Shown here one piece after another: positions 50,114 through 58,740 of a DNA stretch of 64,000 bases. Source of the stretch: Hamadaea sp013361475 (GTDB lineage: Bacteria > Actinomycetota > Actinomycetes > Mycobacteriales > Micromonosporaceae); assembly GCF_040654195.1 (NCBI RefSeq), contig NZ_JBFAHM010000004.1, positions 434,001-498,000 on the forward strand, in the 5' to 3' direction. Every line of letters starts with the position of its first letter. Within the stretch, counting starts at the first letter, position 1. The notes below the pieces were generated by a model. It was not told where the DNA came from and made no database searches. It saw only the letters and a list, made by a program, of their open reading frames with translations. Both the position numbers and the translations under genes were made by a program.

Positions 50114-52246
50114 CTACAGTTTGCCGGTGGTGAAACGGTGTGCCAGCTCAGCGCGTGTGCGTACGCCGACCTTTCGGTAGATCCGCGACAGGTGTGCCTC
50201 CACCGTGCTTTCGGCCAGGAACAGTTCGGCGGCGATCGCGCGGTTCGTCGCGCCGCGTGCGGCGAGGTCGGCGACACGTTCCTCGGCATCGGTCAGTTCC
50301 GCGGTGGCGACCCGCCCACCGATGCGGGCGGTCTCGGCCCGTACCCGCTGTGCCCACACCGGTGAGCCGAGCGCTTCGAAGATGGCCAGCGCCTCGTCCA
50401 GCCCTTCGCGGGCCGCTCGTTTCATCCGGGCGCGACGCCGGGTGGCGCCCAGTACAAGCAACGTGCGTCCCCTCTCGTACCGATCTGGTGACCGCTGATG
50501 CAGGTCGACTGCGGCCGCGAGGAGGTCGAGAGCACCGGGCAGGTCACCACGGGCGGCGTGCAGCAGCCCGGCGCACCGCGCCGCGGTCGCCTGCGCCGTC
50601 GGGCGGGCGTACGCGTCGGCGTTCGCCGCGTAGATGCCGCGATACCGCGTCGCCAGCTCCAGTTCGCCCACCGCCATGAGCGATTCGATCGCGTCCGGCC
50701 ACAGGGGGAACACCGTCGGCTCCCGCCAGCCCAGGGAGAGGAGGTGATCGGGCATATTCCGCAGCAGTCCGGCCGCCTCGGCCCATTCGCCCTGGGAGAC
50801 GGCAGCATGGGCCCGCACGCCGATGTTCTGGATCCGGTAGAGCTCGTCGCCGCCCGCTGCGGCGAGCAGTTCGCCCTCGGCCGCGAGCGTCCTGGCTCGG
50901 GTGAGGTCGCCTTGGCGAACGGCCACCATCGCCTCGGCATACCGGGCGAGTCCGGGCTGTCCGTGCGCGGCATCGTGGGTGAGCAGGCTGCACTGGTGGG
51001 CGTACTCGGCCGCGGCGGCCCAGTTTCCGGCGCGGCACTCGAGTTCGGCGACGTGGACGAGCATCGCGGCGCGTGACCACTCGTCGCCGCTCGGCGCTGC
51101 CATCGCCAGCGCCGCCTGGAAATGGACGCGCGCCTCGTCGAAACGGTCCTCCAACATCAGCCGATGACCGACCCAGAAGGTCGGATGCTCATAGACGGAC
51201 TCCACTCGGCTGGTCGCGGACATCGCCATCGCCCGCTCCAGCCGAGCTGTCGTCGTCGGCCCCGCAAAGTTCTCCAGCACGGCGAGGCACGTGAGGACCT
51301 CCACCGGGCAGGCTTCGCCCAGCAGGTCGACGGCGTGCCGGGCGTGCTGCTGGGCGACCGTCACGTCGGCTCGGGTGCTTAGGCACAACAGCGCCAGTTG
51401 CGCATGCGCGTGACCGGCCCGCTCACCGCCGGTGGCGAGGTCGGCGTCGAATCCGGCGAGGGCCGCGGCCGGGCCGTCCGGGCCGGGGAGTTGGCCGGAA
51501 CCACCGGGGCGGGAGGAACCCGCGAGCCGGCCCACGATCGCCAGGGCCTGCCGGGGATTGCCGCCTGAGGAGGCGTGCAGGCGCAGCAACTGCGGCCGGG
51601 TCAGATCGATGCCGAGGCTGGAACGCACCAGGCGATGCAGCGATCCGAGTCCCAGCGGACCCAGCGGCAGCTCGAACCATGCCCGGTGATCGAGGGCGGC
51701 GACGACCGGGTGCGGCGCCGCGTCGCCGATGTCGGGCGCGCTGACCAGGAACACGACTGGGTCCGCCGGGCATCGTCGCGCCGCGTAGGCCAGGGCGAGA
51801 GCGGTCGGCGTGTCGAGCCAGTGCAAGTTGTCGACTGCGATCACGACCGGGCTGACAGCGGTCAGGGCGCGGATGACGCTCAGCAGGCCGTAGGCGACCG
51901 CGCGCTCATCGGGCGGCGCCGGCGATGGATCGGCGACCAGAGTCGCCACCGCGAGGGCGCGGCGCTGCGGCGGCGGGAGGCTTTCGACCACGGCCTTGTC
52001 GACCGCGGCCAGCAGGTCGCTCAGTCCCGAATACGGAAGGTGGCGCTCGGCGACGGCCGGTGCACACCGCAGTATCCGATGCGTGCCTGCACCATGGGCG
52101 CTGTCCAGCGCGGCCTGCCACAGCGTCGTCTTGCCCATCCCGTCGTCGCCGGTGATCACGATGCCTCGCGCACCTGGCTGCGGCTGCAGCAGCGACGCGA
52201 GCCTGGTCAGCTCGTCGCGCCGCCCGACAACGCTCCTGGTGTCCAT
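50114..52246 (-). CDS. LuxR-family regulator with N-terminal AAA/NACHT-like ATPase, internally shortened
   Basis: A 710-residue regulator. The ATPase part has Walker A 'GDDGMGKTTL' (about residues 33-42) and Walker B 'VVIAVDNLHWLD'. Residues about 300-620 are TPR-like. The C-terminal 60 residues are the LuxR helix-turn-helix ('LTDAEERVADLAARGATNRAIAAEL'). Typical members are about 900 residues; here the sequence jumps from 'ALAIVGRLAG' through a Gly/Pro-rich linker straight into the repeats, lacking the winged-helix and 'FTHPLL' region. ATG 52246 has AGGA upstream. It may control the lipoprotein genes downstream. Confidence 0.9.
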   Translation of the reverse strand: MDTRSVVGRRDELTRLASLLQPQPGARGIVITGDDGMGKTTLWQAALDSAHGAGTHRILRCAPAVAERHLPYSGLSDLLAAVDKAVVESLPPPQRRALAVATLVADPSPAPPDERAVAYGLLSVIRALTAVSPVVIAVDNLHWLDTPTALALAYAARRCPADPVVFLVSAPDIGDAAPHPVVAALDHRAWFELPLGPLGLGSLHRLVRSSLGIDLTRPQLLRLHASSGGNPRQALAIVGRLAGSSRPGGSGQLPGPDGPAAALAGFDADLATGGERAGHAHAQLALLCLSTRADVTVAQQHARHAVDLLGEACPVEVLTCLAVLENFAGPTTTARLERAMAMSATSRVESVYEHPTFWVGHRLMLEDRFDEARVHFQAALAMAAPSGDEWSRAAMLVHVAELECRAGNWAAAAEYAHQCSLLTHDAAHGQPGLARYAEAMVAVRQGDLTRARTLAAEGELLAAAGGDELYRIQNIGVRAHAAVSQGEWAEAAGLLRNMPDHLLSLGWREPTVFPLWPDAIESLMAVGELELATRYRGIYAANADAYARPTAQATAARCAGLLHAARGDLPGALDLLAAAVDLHQRSPDRYERGRTLLVLGATRRRARMKRAAREGLDEALAIFEALGSPVWAQRVRAETARIGGRVATAELTDAEERVADLAARGATNRAIAAELFLAESTVEAHLSRIYRKVGVRTRAELAHRFTTGKL

Positions 52247-52386
52247 TCGCTTCCTGTCCTGGGGCGGTGCCGCGGCTGGAGGTTTCGCCGCGGTGCTGCC
52301 CATCATGGGTTTACCCGCGATCGCTGACATCGGCCGATCGGCCGCGAGCCTCGGGCGTACGCGACCCGCTGCGGTCGCCGAGACGG

Positions 52387-52965
52387 TCAGGGCCGCCGTC
52401 CGGCGTAGTCGCATTTGTAGAACGGTGCGCTGACCGATTGGGTGAGGTCTTCGGTGTGCGCCCGCTCCCAGCCCGCGTACGCATAGATCAGCGTGACCTG
52501 ATGGGCGGTGAATCGGCCGGCGTCGGTGCCGGGCGTGCCGGCGGGGCACATCGTCAGCCGGAGGCCGACGGAGGCCGCGTGGCCGGCCCGCAGTGTCACC
52601 GGCTGGAACGCGGTCATGCGATCGGCGTCAAAGCCGACGGCCGTCGCCCGGTAGAACGGGGCGATCGGCGGTGACGTGGCCGGATCGCTGGTCGGGACCC
52701 ACGGCGCCCGGATGCCGGTGAGGCGGACCGGCAGGCCTCCGTCGTTCTGCAGCGTCACACGCAGCAGGACCTCGCCGGACGGCGTGTATCGGACCAGGTA
52801 CCCATCGCCGTCGCTGACGACGGACGCCGCCTCGACGTCGACCGACGTCATGGCCACGGGCGACTCCACCGCCACGAACGCGGCGTAGCCGCCGACAAAT
52901 AGCGCCAGCGCAGTGGCGATTGCGCCAAGCCGGACCACGCGTGCGCGCTTCGATGTCCCCGTCAT
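52387..52965 (-). CDS. Membrane-anchored extracytoplasmic protein, 192 aa
   Basis: A protein with a basic start and one hydrophobic segment (residues about 13-33, 'LGAIATALALFVGGYAAFVAV'), then an outer beta-sandwich-like domain ('YTPSGEVLLRVTLQNDGGLPVRLTGI') and two Cys ('RLTMCPAG', 'FYKCDYAG') probably in a disulfide. No family recognised. It is the first gene of the minus-strand group with the LuxR-type regulator and two lipoproteins. The ATG at 52965 is the only reasonable start. Confidence 0.72.
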   Translation of the reverse strand: MTGTSKRARVVRLGAIATALALFVGGYAAFVAVESPVAMTSVDVEAASVVSDGDGYLVRYTPSGEVLLRVTLQNDGGLPVRLTGIRAPWVPTSDPATSPPIAPFYRATAVGFDADRMTAFQPVTLRAGHAASVGLRLTMCPAGTPGTDAGRFTAHQVTLIYAYAGWERAHTEDLTQSVSAPFYKCDYAGRRP

Positions 52966-53158
52966 GGGCGGCAGAGTAGACGACCTCGGCCGCTCACCGG
53001 GTCAGGCAAATCCGACTTGCACCGATCTTGTGTTAACCACGGCCGGCCGGGCTGTGACCGGCCGATGTCCGATCGAGGCCGAGGTCGCGGGACCTCTGAC
53101 CGGTCGTTAGGGTGCGATAGCGCTCCCCCGCGCAAAGATCGTCCAGGAAAGGCGCGCA

Positions 53159-54946
53159 ATGAAAAATCCCCCCACCGGCTCCCGGCGCCAGGTTCTCGCC
53201 GCCGCCGCGGCGGTCGCGGCCGCCCCGCTCATCGGCGCGACCCCGGCGCAGGCCGGATCGGCGAAGACCAAGAGCTGGGACCTCACCCTGCTGGGCACGT
53301 CGGACCTTCACGGCAACGTCTACAACTGGGACTACTACAAGGACAAGGAGTACGACGACAGCGCGCACAACGACGTCGGCGTGGCGAAGCTGGCGACGCT
53401 GGTCAACCAGATCCGCGCCGAGCGCCAGGGCAAGGCGACGCTCGTGCTGGACGCCGGTGACACCATCCAGGGCACCCCGCTGGCGACCTTCTACGCCAAG
53501 CAGGAGCCGATCACCTCGACCGGTGAGACGCACCCGATGGCCCGGTCGATGAACGTGATCGACTACGACGCCGTCACGCTGGGCAACCATGAGTTCAACT
53601 ACGGCCTGCCGCTGCTCGACCTGTGGATCCGTCAGCTCGGCTTCCCAGCGCTGGCCGCGAACGCCGTCGACGCCGCCACCGGGCAGCCGGCGTACCAGCC
53701 GTATGTCATCAAGAAGGTCTCCCTCGGCGAGGACGCGCCCACCCTGCGGGTCGGCATCCTCGGCCTCACCAACCCGGGCGTGGCCATCTGGGACCGGGGC
53801 AACGTCGAGGGCAAGCTGGAATTCCGGGACATGGTCGCCACCGCCTTGAAGTGGGTTCCGATCATGCGTGCCCAGGGCGCCGACATCGTCCTGGTGTCCG
53901 CGCACGGCGGTGACAGCGGCACCTCCAGCTACGGCCCGGAGCTGCCGAACGAGAACCCGGCCGCGCTGATCGCCCAGCAGGTGCCCGACATCGACGCGAT
54001 CCTGTTCGGCCACGCGCACAACGAGGTCGTCCAGCGCTTCGTCACCAACGACATCACCGGTGAGCAGGTCCTGCTGTCCGAGCCGTCGAAGTGGGGCCAG
54101 CGGCTGACCCGGATGGACTTCACCCTCACCCGGGAGCGCGGCGTCTGGCGCGTCGCCAGCAAGCGGTCCACCATGCTCAACACCAACACGGTCGTCGAGG
54201 ACCCTGCGGTGCTCGATGCGGTACGCGCACAGCACAACAAGACCGTCGCGTACGTGAACCAGGTCGTCGCCCAGTCGGTGGTCGAGCTGTCGGCGGCGGA
54301 GTCCCGCTACAAGGACACCGCGATCCTGGACTACATCAACAAGGTGCAGACCGACACGGTGGCCGCCGCCATGGCGAGCACCCAGTACGCGACCCTGCCG
54401 GTGCTGTCGATCGCGGCCCCGTTCAGCCGCACGGCGGTCTTCCCGGCCGGCGACGTACGGATCAAGGACGTCGCCGGGCTCTACATCTACGACAACACCC
54501 TCGAGGCGGTGCTGATCAGCGGCGCCGAGGTCCGGGCGTACTTAGAGTACTCGGCGAAGTACTTCCGCACGCTCGCCGTGGGCGCCCCGGTCGACCCGGA
54601 GACGATCAACGACCCGGCGGTGCCGGACTACAACTACGACACGCTGTCCGGCGTCGACTACGACATCGACATCAGCAAGCCGATCGGTCAGCGCATCACG
54701 AAGCTGACCCACGCGGGCACCGACACCCCGGTGGCCGACGCCGACCAGTTCGTCATCGCGGTGAACAACTACCGGCGCAGCGGCGGCGGCAACTTCCCCG
54801 GCATCGTCAAGACGCAGGTCTACAACGAGCAGAAGGAGATCCGCCAGCTGCTCATCGACTGGGCACAGGCCAAGGGTTCCATCAACCCGGCCGACTTCTT
54901 CCAGCCGAACTGGCGGCTGGTGCGCGAAGGCGTACCGGTCTTCTGA
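53159..54946 (+). CDS. Secreted bifunctional metallophosphatase/5'-nucleotidase
   Basis: A 595-residue exported enzyme that releases phosphate from nucleotides or cyclic nucleotides. A Tat signal ('SRRQVLAAAAAV', cleavage near residue 32) leads to the metallophosphatase domain with Asp49/His51 ('SDLHGN'), Asp101 ('GDTIQG'), Asn143/His144 ('GNHEFN'), His249 ('SAHGGD') and His285/His287 ('GHAHNE'). Residues about 350-595 are the 5'-nucleotidase C-terminal domain ending 'QPNWRLVREGVPVF'. One rare TTA codon occurs at residue 462 (54542-54544). Start supported by AGGAAAGG. Confidence 0.94.
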   Translation: MKNPPTGSRRQVLAAAAAVAAAPLIGATPAQAGSAKTKSWDLTLLGTSDLHGNVYNWDYYKDKEYDDSAHNDVGVAKLATLVNQIRAERQGKATLVLDAGDTIQGTPLATFYAKQEPITSTGETHPMARSMNVIDYDAVTLGNHEFNYGLPLLDLWIRQLGFPALAANAVDAATGQPAYQPYVIKKVSLGEDAPTLRVGILGLTNPGVAIWDRGNVEGKLEFRDMVATALKWVPIMRAQGADIVLVSAHGGDSGTSSYGPELPNENPAALIAQQVPDIDAILFGHAHNEVVQRFVTNDITGEQVLLSEPSKWGQRLTRMDFTLTRERGVWRVASKRSTMLNTNTVVEDPAVLDAVRAQHNKTVAYVNQVVAQSVVELSAAESRYKDTAILDYINKVQTDTVAAAMASTQYATLPVLSIAAPFSRTAVFPAGDVRIKDVAGLYIYDNTLEAVLISGAEVRAYLEYSAKYFRTLAVGAPVDPETINDPAVPDYNYDTLSGVDYDIDISKPIGQRITKLTHAGTDTPVADADQFVIAVNNYRRSGGGNFPGIVKTQVYNEQKEIRQLLIDWAQAKGSINPADFFQPNWRLVREGVPVF

Positions 54947-54957
54947 TCGTGACCACG

Positions 54958-54984
54958 GGCCGGGCGGTCGACGACCGCCCGGCC
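54958..54984. terminator. Perfect hairpin terminator after 5'-nucleotidase
   Basis: GGCCGGGCGGTCG (54958-54970) and CGACCGCCCGGCC (54972-54984) are perfect inverted repeats of 13 bases separated by one A. A degenerate copy occurs at 56651-56681. Confidence 0.75.
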
Positions 54985-55014
54985 ACACGTTCGCGCCCCG
55001 GCTAAGGTGCCTGC

Positions 55015-55227
55015 GTGGCTATCGCACTTGTCCTCGCAGCTTCGCGGACCCCGACGGCCCCGTGGCAGATGATCCTGTTCGGCTTGGGCTTCCTAGGCTT
55101 GGGGGCGTTCTCGATCTGGGCAGTGCGAAACGGCGCAGACCGGCGCTTCTACCGAGGCAGATACTTCGCCGTGCTCGCTGGCACAGTCCTGACGATTTAC
55201 GGGATCGTGCGGGCGTTTAGGGCATAG
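55015..55227 (+). CDS. Small membrane protein, 70 aa
   Basis: A 70-residue protein with two hydrophobic helices (about residues 17-37 and 49-65) joined by a basic loop ('RNGADRRFYRGRYF') that places the loop inside. It starts with GTG at 55015. Codon use is ordinary. No function recognised; it lies alone after the nucleotidase terminator. Confidence 0.6.
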   Translation: MAIALVLAASRTPTAPWQMILFGLGFLGLGAFSIWAVRNGADRRFYRGRYFAVLAGTVLTIYGIVRAFRA

Positions 55228-55282
55228 GCCGGCTCATTGCGATGCGGTGATTGCGGCTGCGGCGTCGGTATCGTCGCCGGTT

Positions 55283-55810
55283 ATGAGCGTTGATGACGAC
55301 GCCGTTCTCGTCCGTCTTCTTCATCGAGCCGTGGCCGACTCGCTGACGTGGCTGGGCGACTATCCCGAGGATCAGGTCGACCCGGACGCGGTTGCCTCGA
55401 TCCGGCGGAGCGTCGACTGGGTGATCGGAGGGCTTCCCGCCGGGCAGCGTGACTCCCTCGCCGCTGACGATCCGACCCCGGCGGCGTTGACGGTGATCAC
55501 CGGTCTGTTCGCCGACCTGCTGTGGTGGCTGGACACGTGTGCGGACGACGAGGTCGACCCGCACGTGGCGGTCAAACTGCAGGAGAGCTGCGCCGCCGAC
55601 GTCGACGAGCTGACGGATTCGCAACGCCGACGGCTGCTGGAGACGCTCGACGCGCTGGCCGCCGTGGAGCACGATGACGGCCGCCGGTATGAGCTGCGTT
55701 TCCTCCCGTACGCGATCGGTCTCGTCGATGACGAACCCGCTATGGAGCGACCCGCGGTCCGCGAATGGGCGCGCCCTGAAGCTCGGGCAGGCGGCTCGGC
55801 TGCGGAGTAG
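55283..55810 (+). CDS. Hypothetical acidic helical protein, 175 aa
   Basis: A soluble, strongly acidic helical protein without recognised domain. 'LLHRAVADSLTWLGDYPEDQVDPDAVASIRRSVDWVI' and 'LTDSQRRRLLETLDALAAVEHDDGRRYELRFLPYAIGLVDDE' suggest a four-helix arrangement, like many small immunity-type or regulatory proteins. The ATG at 55283 is preferred over an upstream TTG at 55247, although its binding site is weak. It is convergent with the acetyltransferase gene, 15 bases away. Confidence 0.65.
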   Translation: MSVDDDAVLVRLLHRAVADSLTWLGDYPEDQVDPDAVASIRRSVDWVIGGLPAGQRDSLAADDPTPAALTVITGLFADLLWWLDTCADDEVDPHVAVKLQESCAADVDELTDSQRRRLLETLDALAAVEHDDGRRYELRFLPYAIGLVDDEPAMERPAVREWARPEARAGGSAAE

Positions 55811-55825
55811 CCGGCGGGCCGGAAG

Positions 55826-56407
55826 TCACCCGGCCGGCGTCGGCAAGGGTGACGGCTGCCATTCCCGCCGGAGCAAGCCGTAGACCCACGAGTCCGAGAC
55901 GTCGCCGTTCACGATGCAGTCCTCCCGCAGCGTCCCTTCCCGCAGGAATCCGAGCTTCTCCAGAACGCGGGCTGACGCCACATTGCGCGTGTCGGTCTCG
56001 GTCTGGACGCGGTTGAGATCCAGCGTGTCGAACGCCCATCCCAGCAACGCGCGGGCGGACTCGGTCGCGTACCCATGGCCCCACGCCGCTTCGACGAAGC
56101 AGTAGCCCACCGACGCGCTGCGGTATTCCGGGTTCCACCGGTTCAGGCTGCACCACCCGAGGAACGCTCCGTCGGCATCACGGTCCACGGCCAGCCGGGC
56201 CCCGGTGCCCTCCTCCGCCATCTGCCGGCACGCGGCGATGAATCGTTGGGCCCGGGCAGGTTCGCTCCACGGCGGCGAGTCCCAGTAGCGCAGCACGTAG
56301 GCGTTGCTGTGCATCGTGAAGAGGTCGTCGGCGTCCGCGTCGCGGAACGGGCGCAGCGTGAGGCGCGCGGTGTGCAGCGTGGGGGTCGGCAGCGACACGG
56401 ACGTCAT
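55826..56407 (-). CDS. GNAT acetyltransferase (RimJ/RimL-like)
   Basis: A 193-residue acetyltransferase of the ribosomal-protein-acetylating type. 'TARLTLRPFRDADADDLF' is the usual opening, 'WGHGYATESARALLGWAF' is the acetyl-CoA loop (G-H-G-Y-A) and 'NRVQTETDTRNVASARVLEKLGFLREG' closes the fold. The acceptor could be a protein N-terminus or a small amine. The ATG at 56407 is right before the domain. Confidence 0.9.
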   Translation of the reverse strand: MTSVSLPTPTLHTARLTLRPFRDADADDLFTMHSNAYVLRYWDSPPWSEPARAQRFIAACRQMAEEGTGARLAVDRDADGAFLGWCSLNRWNPEYRSASVGYCFVEAAWGHGYATESARALLGWAFDTLDLNRVQTETDTRNVASARVLEKLGFLREGTLREDCIVNGDVSDSWVYGLLRREWQPSPLPTPAG

Positions 56408-56485
56408 GGTTGATCAACCAACCATTTGGAGCCCGCCGCCCGCAAGGTGTTTTCGCCTGGGCGATTGCCACCGGCCTACGCCAGC

Positions 56486-56587
56486 TCGCGGGTGGCGATC
56501 CATCCGCCGGTCTCCGCCGGCCAGCCCAGCTCCCGGGCCAGCCGAATCGTCCGGTCGAGCGCGACCCACGACAGCACCCGGGCGTAG
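56486..56587 (-). pseudogene. Fragment copied from the GH15 gene (first half of mosaic scar)
   Basis: These 102 bases match 62054-62155 without gaps at 96 of 102 positions by hand alignment, in the same orientation. The source lies inside the GH15 gene at 61552-63429, where it encodes part of the barrel including 'SWVALDRTIRLARELGWPAE'. No start, stop or rest of the gene accompanies it, so it is a non-functional piece. The preceding 56408-56485 shows nothing recognisable. Confidence 0.8.
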
Positions 56588-56594
56588 CTGGTGC

Positions 56595-56643
56595 CCAGCC
56601 GAACTGGCGGCTGGTCCGCGAACGCGTACCGATCTTCTGATCG
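56595..56643 (+). pseudogene. Fragment copied from the 5'-nucleotidase 3' end (second half of mosaic scar)
   Basis: These 49 bases match 54901-54949, the last codons and stop of the 5'-nucleotidase gene, with three mismatches, and still encode 'QPNWRLVRERVPIF' plus stop. Only seven bases separate it from the GH15 fragment before it. A terminator copy follows, so the duplicated piece included the end of the transcription unit. Confidence 0.8.
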
Positions 56644-56650
56644 CTAACCC

Positions 56651-56681
56651 GGGGCGGGGTGGTCGACGACCGCCCGGCCCC
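56651..56681. terminator. Degenerate copy of the 5'-nucleotidase terminator
   Basis: The 15-base arms 56651-56665 and 56667-56681 form a near-perfect hairpin around a single A (one mismatch and one G-U pair). It resembles the hairpin at 54958-54984, including the shared GGTCGACGACC centre. Confidence 0.6.
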
Positions 56682-56750
56682 GGTGTGTGACCCACACGAT
56701 GACACCATCGTTCCCGTCAGCTGATCTGGTCGAAGGATGGTGCGCCGCCG

Positions 56751-58655
56751 ATGATGATCGACTACAACGTCAGCGAACACTGGGCGGAGGATGAGCCCGA
56801 CTGGCTGAAGTCGCTCGTGTCCTCGCTCGACCGACGTCACGGCACCAGCACGGTCCTGCCGCTGACGCTCATCGTTGAAGAGATCGTGAAGTGGGTCGAC
56901 CTGGCCAGCGGCCCGGACGCCTGGAAGAAGATCGACAACCGAGAGTCGCTCAAGCTGGATCTCGCTGAGGCGGTGGAGGCGACCGGGATTCGCCTTCGCC
57001 AGTACGTTTCCCGGCCGTTGCGTGCCTTTCAGGCGGCATTTGCGCGACTCGTCAGCAGCCCGAAGGACGTTCTGCAGCAGGCCCCCGGCACCCGAACCGC
57101 GCACGTGTGGACGGAGGTGTTGGCGACCGGAAGCAGCCTTCTCACCGCACTCGACGCCGACGAAGCGGCCCGCGCCAGTTGGGATGACCTGGTCGCGACC
57201 GCCCAAGATCGCACGCTCGCGCGGCGGCGATATCGGCCCATCGCGGAGCTGCTGTTCGCGCAACTGCGGCGACGTGGCCTGGACGCGGAGACGGCGTTCC
57301 GCGATCTCGTCTCGATGATCGCCTTCGGCCGAGCCCCCGGCGAATCCCGTCTGGAGCAGACGCGCAAGCCCGTCGCCGAGCGGCTCGCCAACGCTCGTGT
57401 CCACGTCGGCACGCCTGCCAGGATCGAACCGATCGTCGTATGGCTCGGCTATCTCGGTCGCGTCTCACCCCATCTTCGTGCTGGGCGAGTGATGTTCCTG
57501 GATGCGCACTGGGCGGTGCCCAACGCCGACCCCGATGGACAGGACTTCGAGCACAGGGCGGAGCTCCACGAACTCGTCCGGCAAGGGAACCTGTTCACCG
57601 TCGCGAAGATGATCGACGACGAGTCCGACGTCGATTTCCTCGTGCGTGTCGACCTCGGCGAGACGACGGCGGCCGGAGCGGTCAGGCGCGCGGTAGACAT
57701 CGTCACTCTCATCCTCGATGTGTCGATTCACAACGCTGGCGGCATCCGCCCGCACCATGCTCAGTACGGTGTTCTGCGTTCCGGGCAAGCCGTATCGTTC
57801 GGATTCCTAGGGCCGCGGGTGGATGGTTTCCCTGAAGATCACTATGGAGCCGAAATCACCAGGGACGCGATCGAGGAGCATGGACCCCGGATCGCGGAGG
57901 CACTTGCACGCGAGGAGTTTCCCCGGTTTCTCGCCGCCGCTCTGGAAGTTCAGACCGCAGCGGATCATCCCTTCAGCCGCGACATGGCGCTGCGTCAACC
58001 GTCCGAAGCGGATGTGAGCAGCGTGATTCCGCTCGCTGACCGCGTAGTGCAGCACGTCGCGTCCCACGCGGCGCTTGACCCGAATGATCTCTTCGACCAG
58101 CTCGGGGAGCGATGGCCACACGTGCGCTGGCTCACCGACGTACGCCGGGCGGCGGACATGTGCCTCGTCAGCGCGGGGCGGCAAGGAGACCTTCACTCTG
58201 AGCTGATTCGCGAATGGCTCTCAGACCGCCCGAAGCAACCGTGGCTCCTGCTTGTCGCGGATCGCGCCGACGATTTCCTGTCGCTCTGCCGTGTCGAACA
58301 TGAGCGCGCCTGGATCGCTCGAATGTTCGCGAGCGTTAGTGACCTGGACCAATACAGCGTTCTTGTTGACGAGTACCGCGCAGAGGGCGTCGTCCTGGAC
58401 GCACGACGTCGCCGTGTTCGCAACGCGCTCGTCCACGGCAATCCAGTGAACTTCGCGGTGGTGGCTTCCGTCCGCGAGTACGCCCGGTTTCTGAGCGGCA
58501 CCGCCCTCAACCTCGCACTCGACTCCTACGTCGAGGGCACCGAACCTGCGGCAGCGCTGGCGACGAGAACCGACGAGTTCCTCGGAATGCAGGCTGGAAA
58601 GGACGCCGCGAACTACTGGCGCGCACGTGTCGCCGCGGACACCCAGGCTCGCTGA
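56751..58655 (+). CDS. Large hypothetical protein with C-terminal HEPN-like motif
   Basis: A 634-residue soluble protein. Near the C-terminus 'RRRRVRNALVHGNPV' contains Arg557-Asn-x3-His562, the R-N-x-x-x-H pattern of HEPN ribonucleases, within helical surroundings; large HEPN proteins of the ApeA kind act in phage defence. The first 550 residues match no family I know, though 'HNAGGIRPHHAQYG' and 'DLGETTAAGAVRRAVDIVTLILDVSIHNAGG' look like a conserved core. Codon bias seems weaker than in neighbours by eye. It sits directly after the mosaic scar and has no operon partner. ATG 56751 or 56754. Confidence 0.65.
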   Translation: MMIDYNVSEHWAEDEPDWLKSLVSSLDRRHGTSTVLPLTLIVEEIVKWVDLASGPDAWKKIDNRESLKLDLAEAVEATGIRLRQYVSRPLRAFQAAFARLVSSPKDVLQQAPGTRTAHVWTEVLATGSSLLTALDADEAARASWDDLVATAQDRTLARRRYRPIAELLFAQLRRRGLDAETAFRDLVSMIAFGRAPGESRLEQTRKPVAERLANARVHVGTPARIEPIVVWLGYLGRVSPHLRAGRVMFLDAHWAVPNADPDGQDFEHRAELHELVRQGNLFTVAKMIDDESDVDFLVRVDLGETTAAGAVRRAVDIVTLILDVSIHNAGGIRPHHAQYGVLRSGQAVSFGFLGPRVDGFPEDHYGAEITRDAIEEHGPRIAEALAREEFPRFLAAALEVQTAADHPFSRDMALRQPSEADVSSVIPLADRVVQHVASHAALDPNDLFDQLGERWPHVRWLTDVRRAADMCLVSAGRQGDLHSELIREWLSDRPKQPWLLLVADRADDFLSLCRVEHERAWIARMFASVSDLDQYSVLVDEYRAEGVVLDARRRRVRNALVHGNPVNFAVVASVREYARFLSGTALNLALDSYVEGTEPAAALATRTDEFLGMQAGKDAANYWRARVAADTQAR

Positions 58656-58697
58656 CCGCCCCGAACAAGTGCGGCGGCCACATACACGGCGCATGAC

Positions 58698-58735
58698 GTG
58701 AGATGACCCCGGGCCAGCCGCCGGGGTCATCTCAC
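58698..58735. terminator. Perfect 15-bp bidirectional terminator
   Basis: GTGAGATGACCCCGG (58698-58712) and CCGGGGTCATCTCAC (58721-58735) form a perfect stem with an eight-base loop between the HEPN-like gene and the convergent esterase gene. Confidence 0.75.
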
Positions 58736-58740
58736 CGCGA

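Noticed and set aside
56486..56690. The mosaic region as an integration (att) site of a mobile element
   Set aside because: No tRNA gene, integrase or flanking direct repeat of one sequence is present; the two halves come from two different nearby genes.
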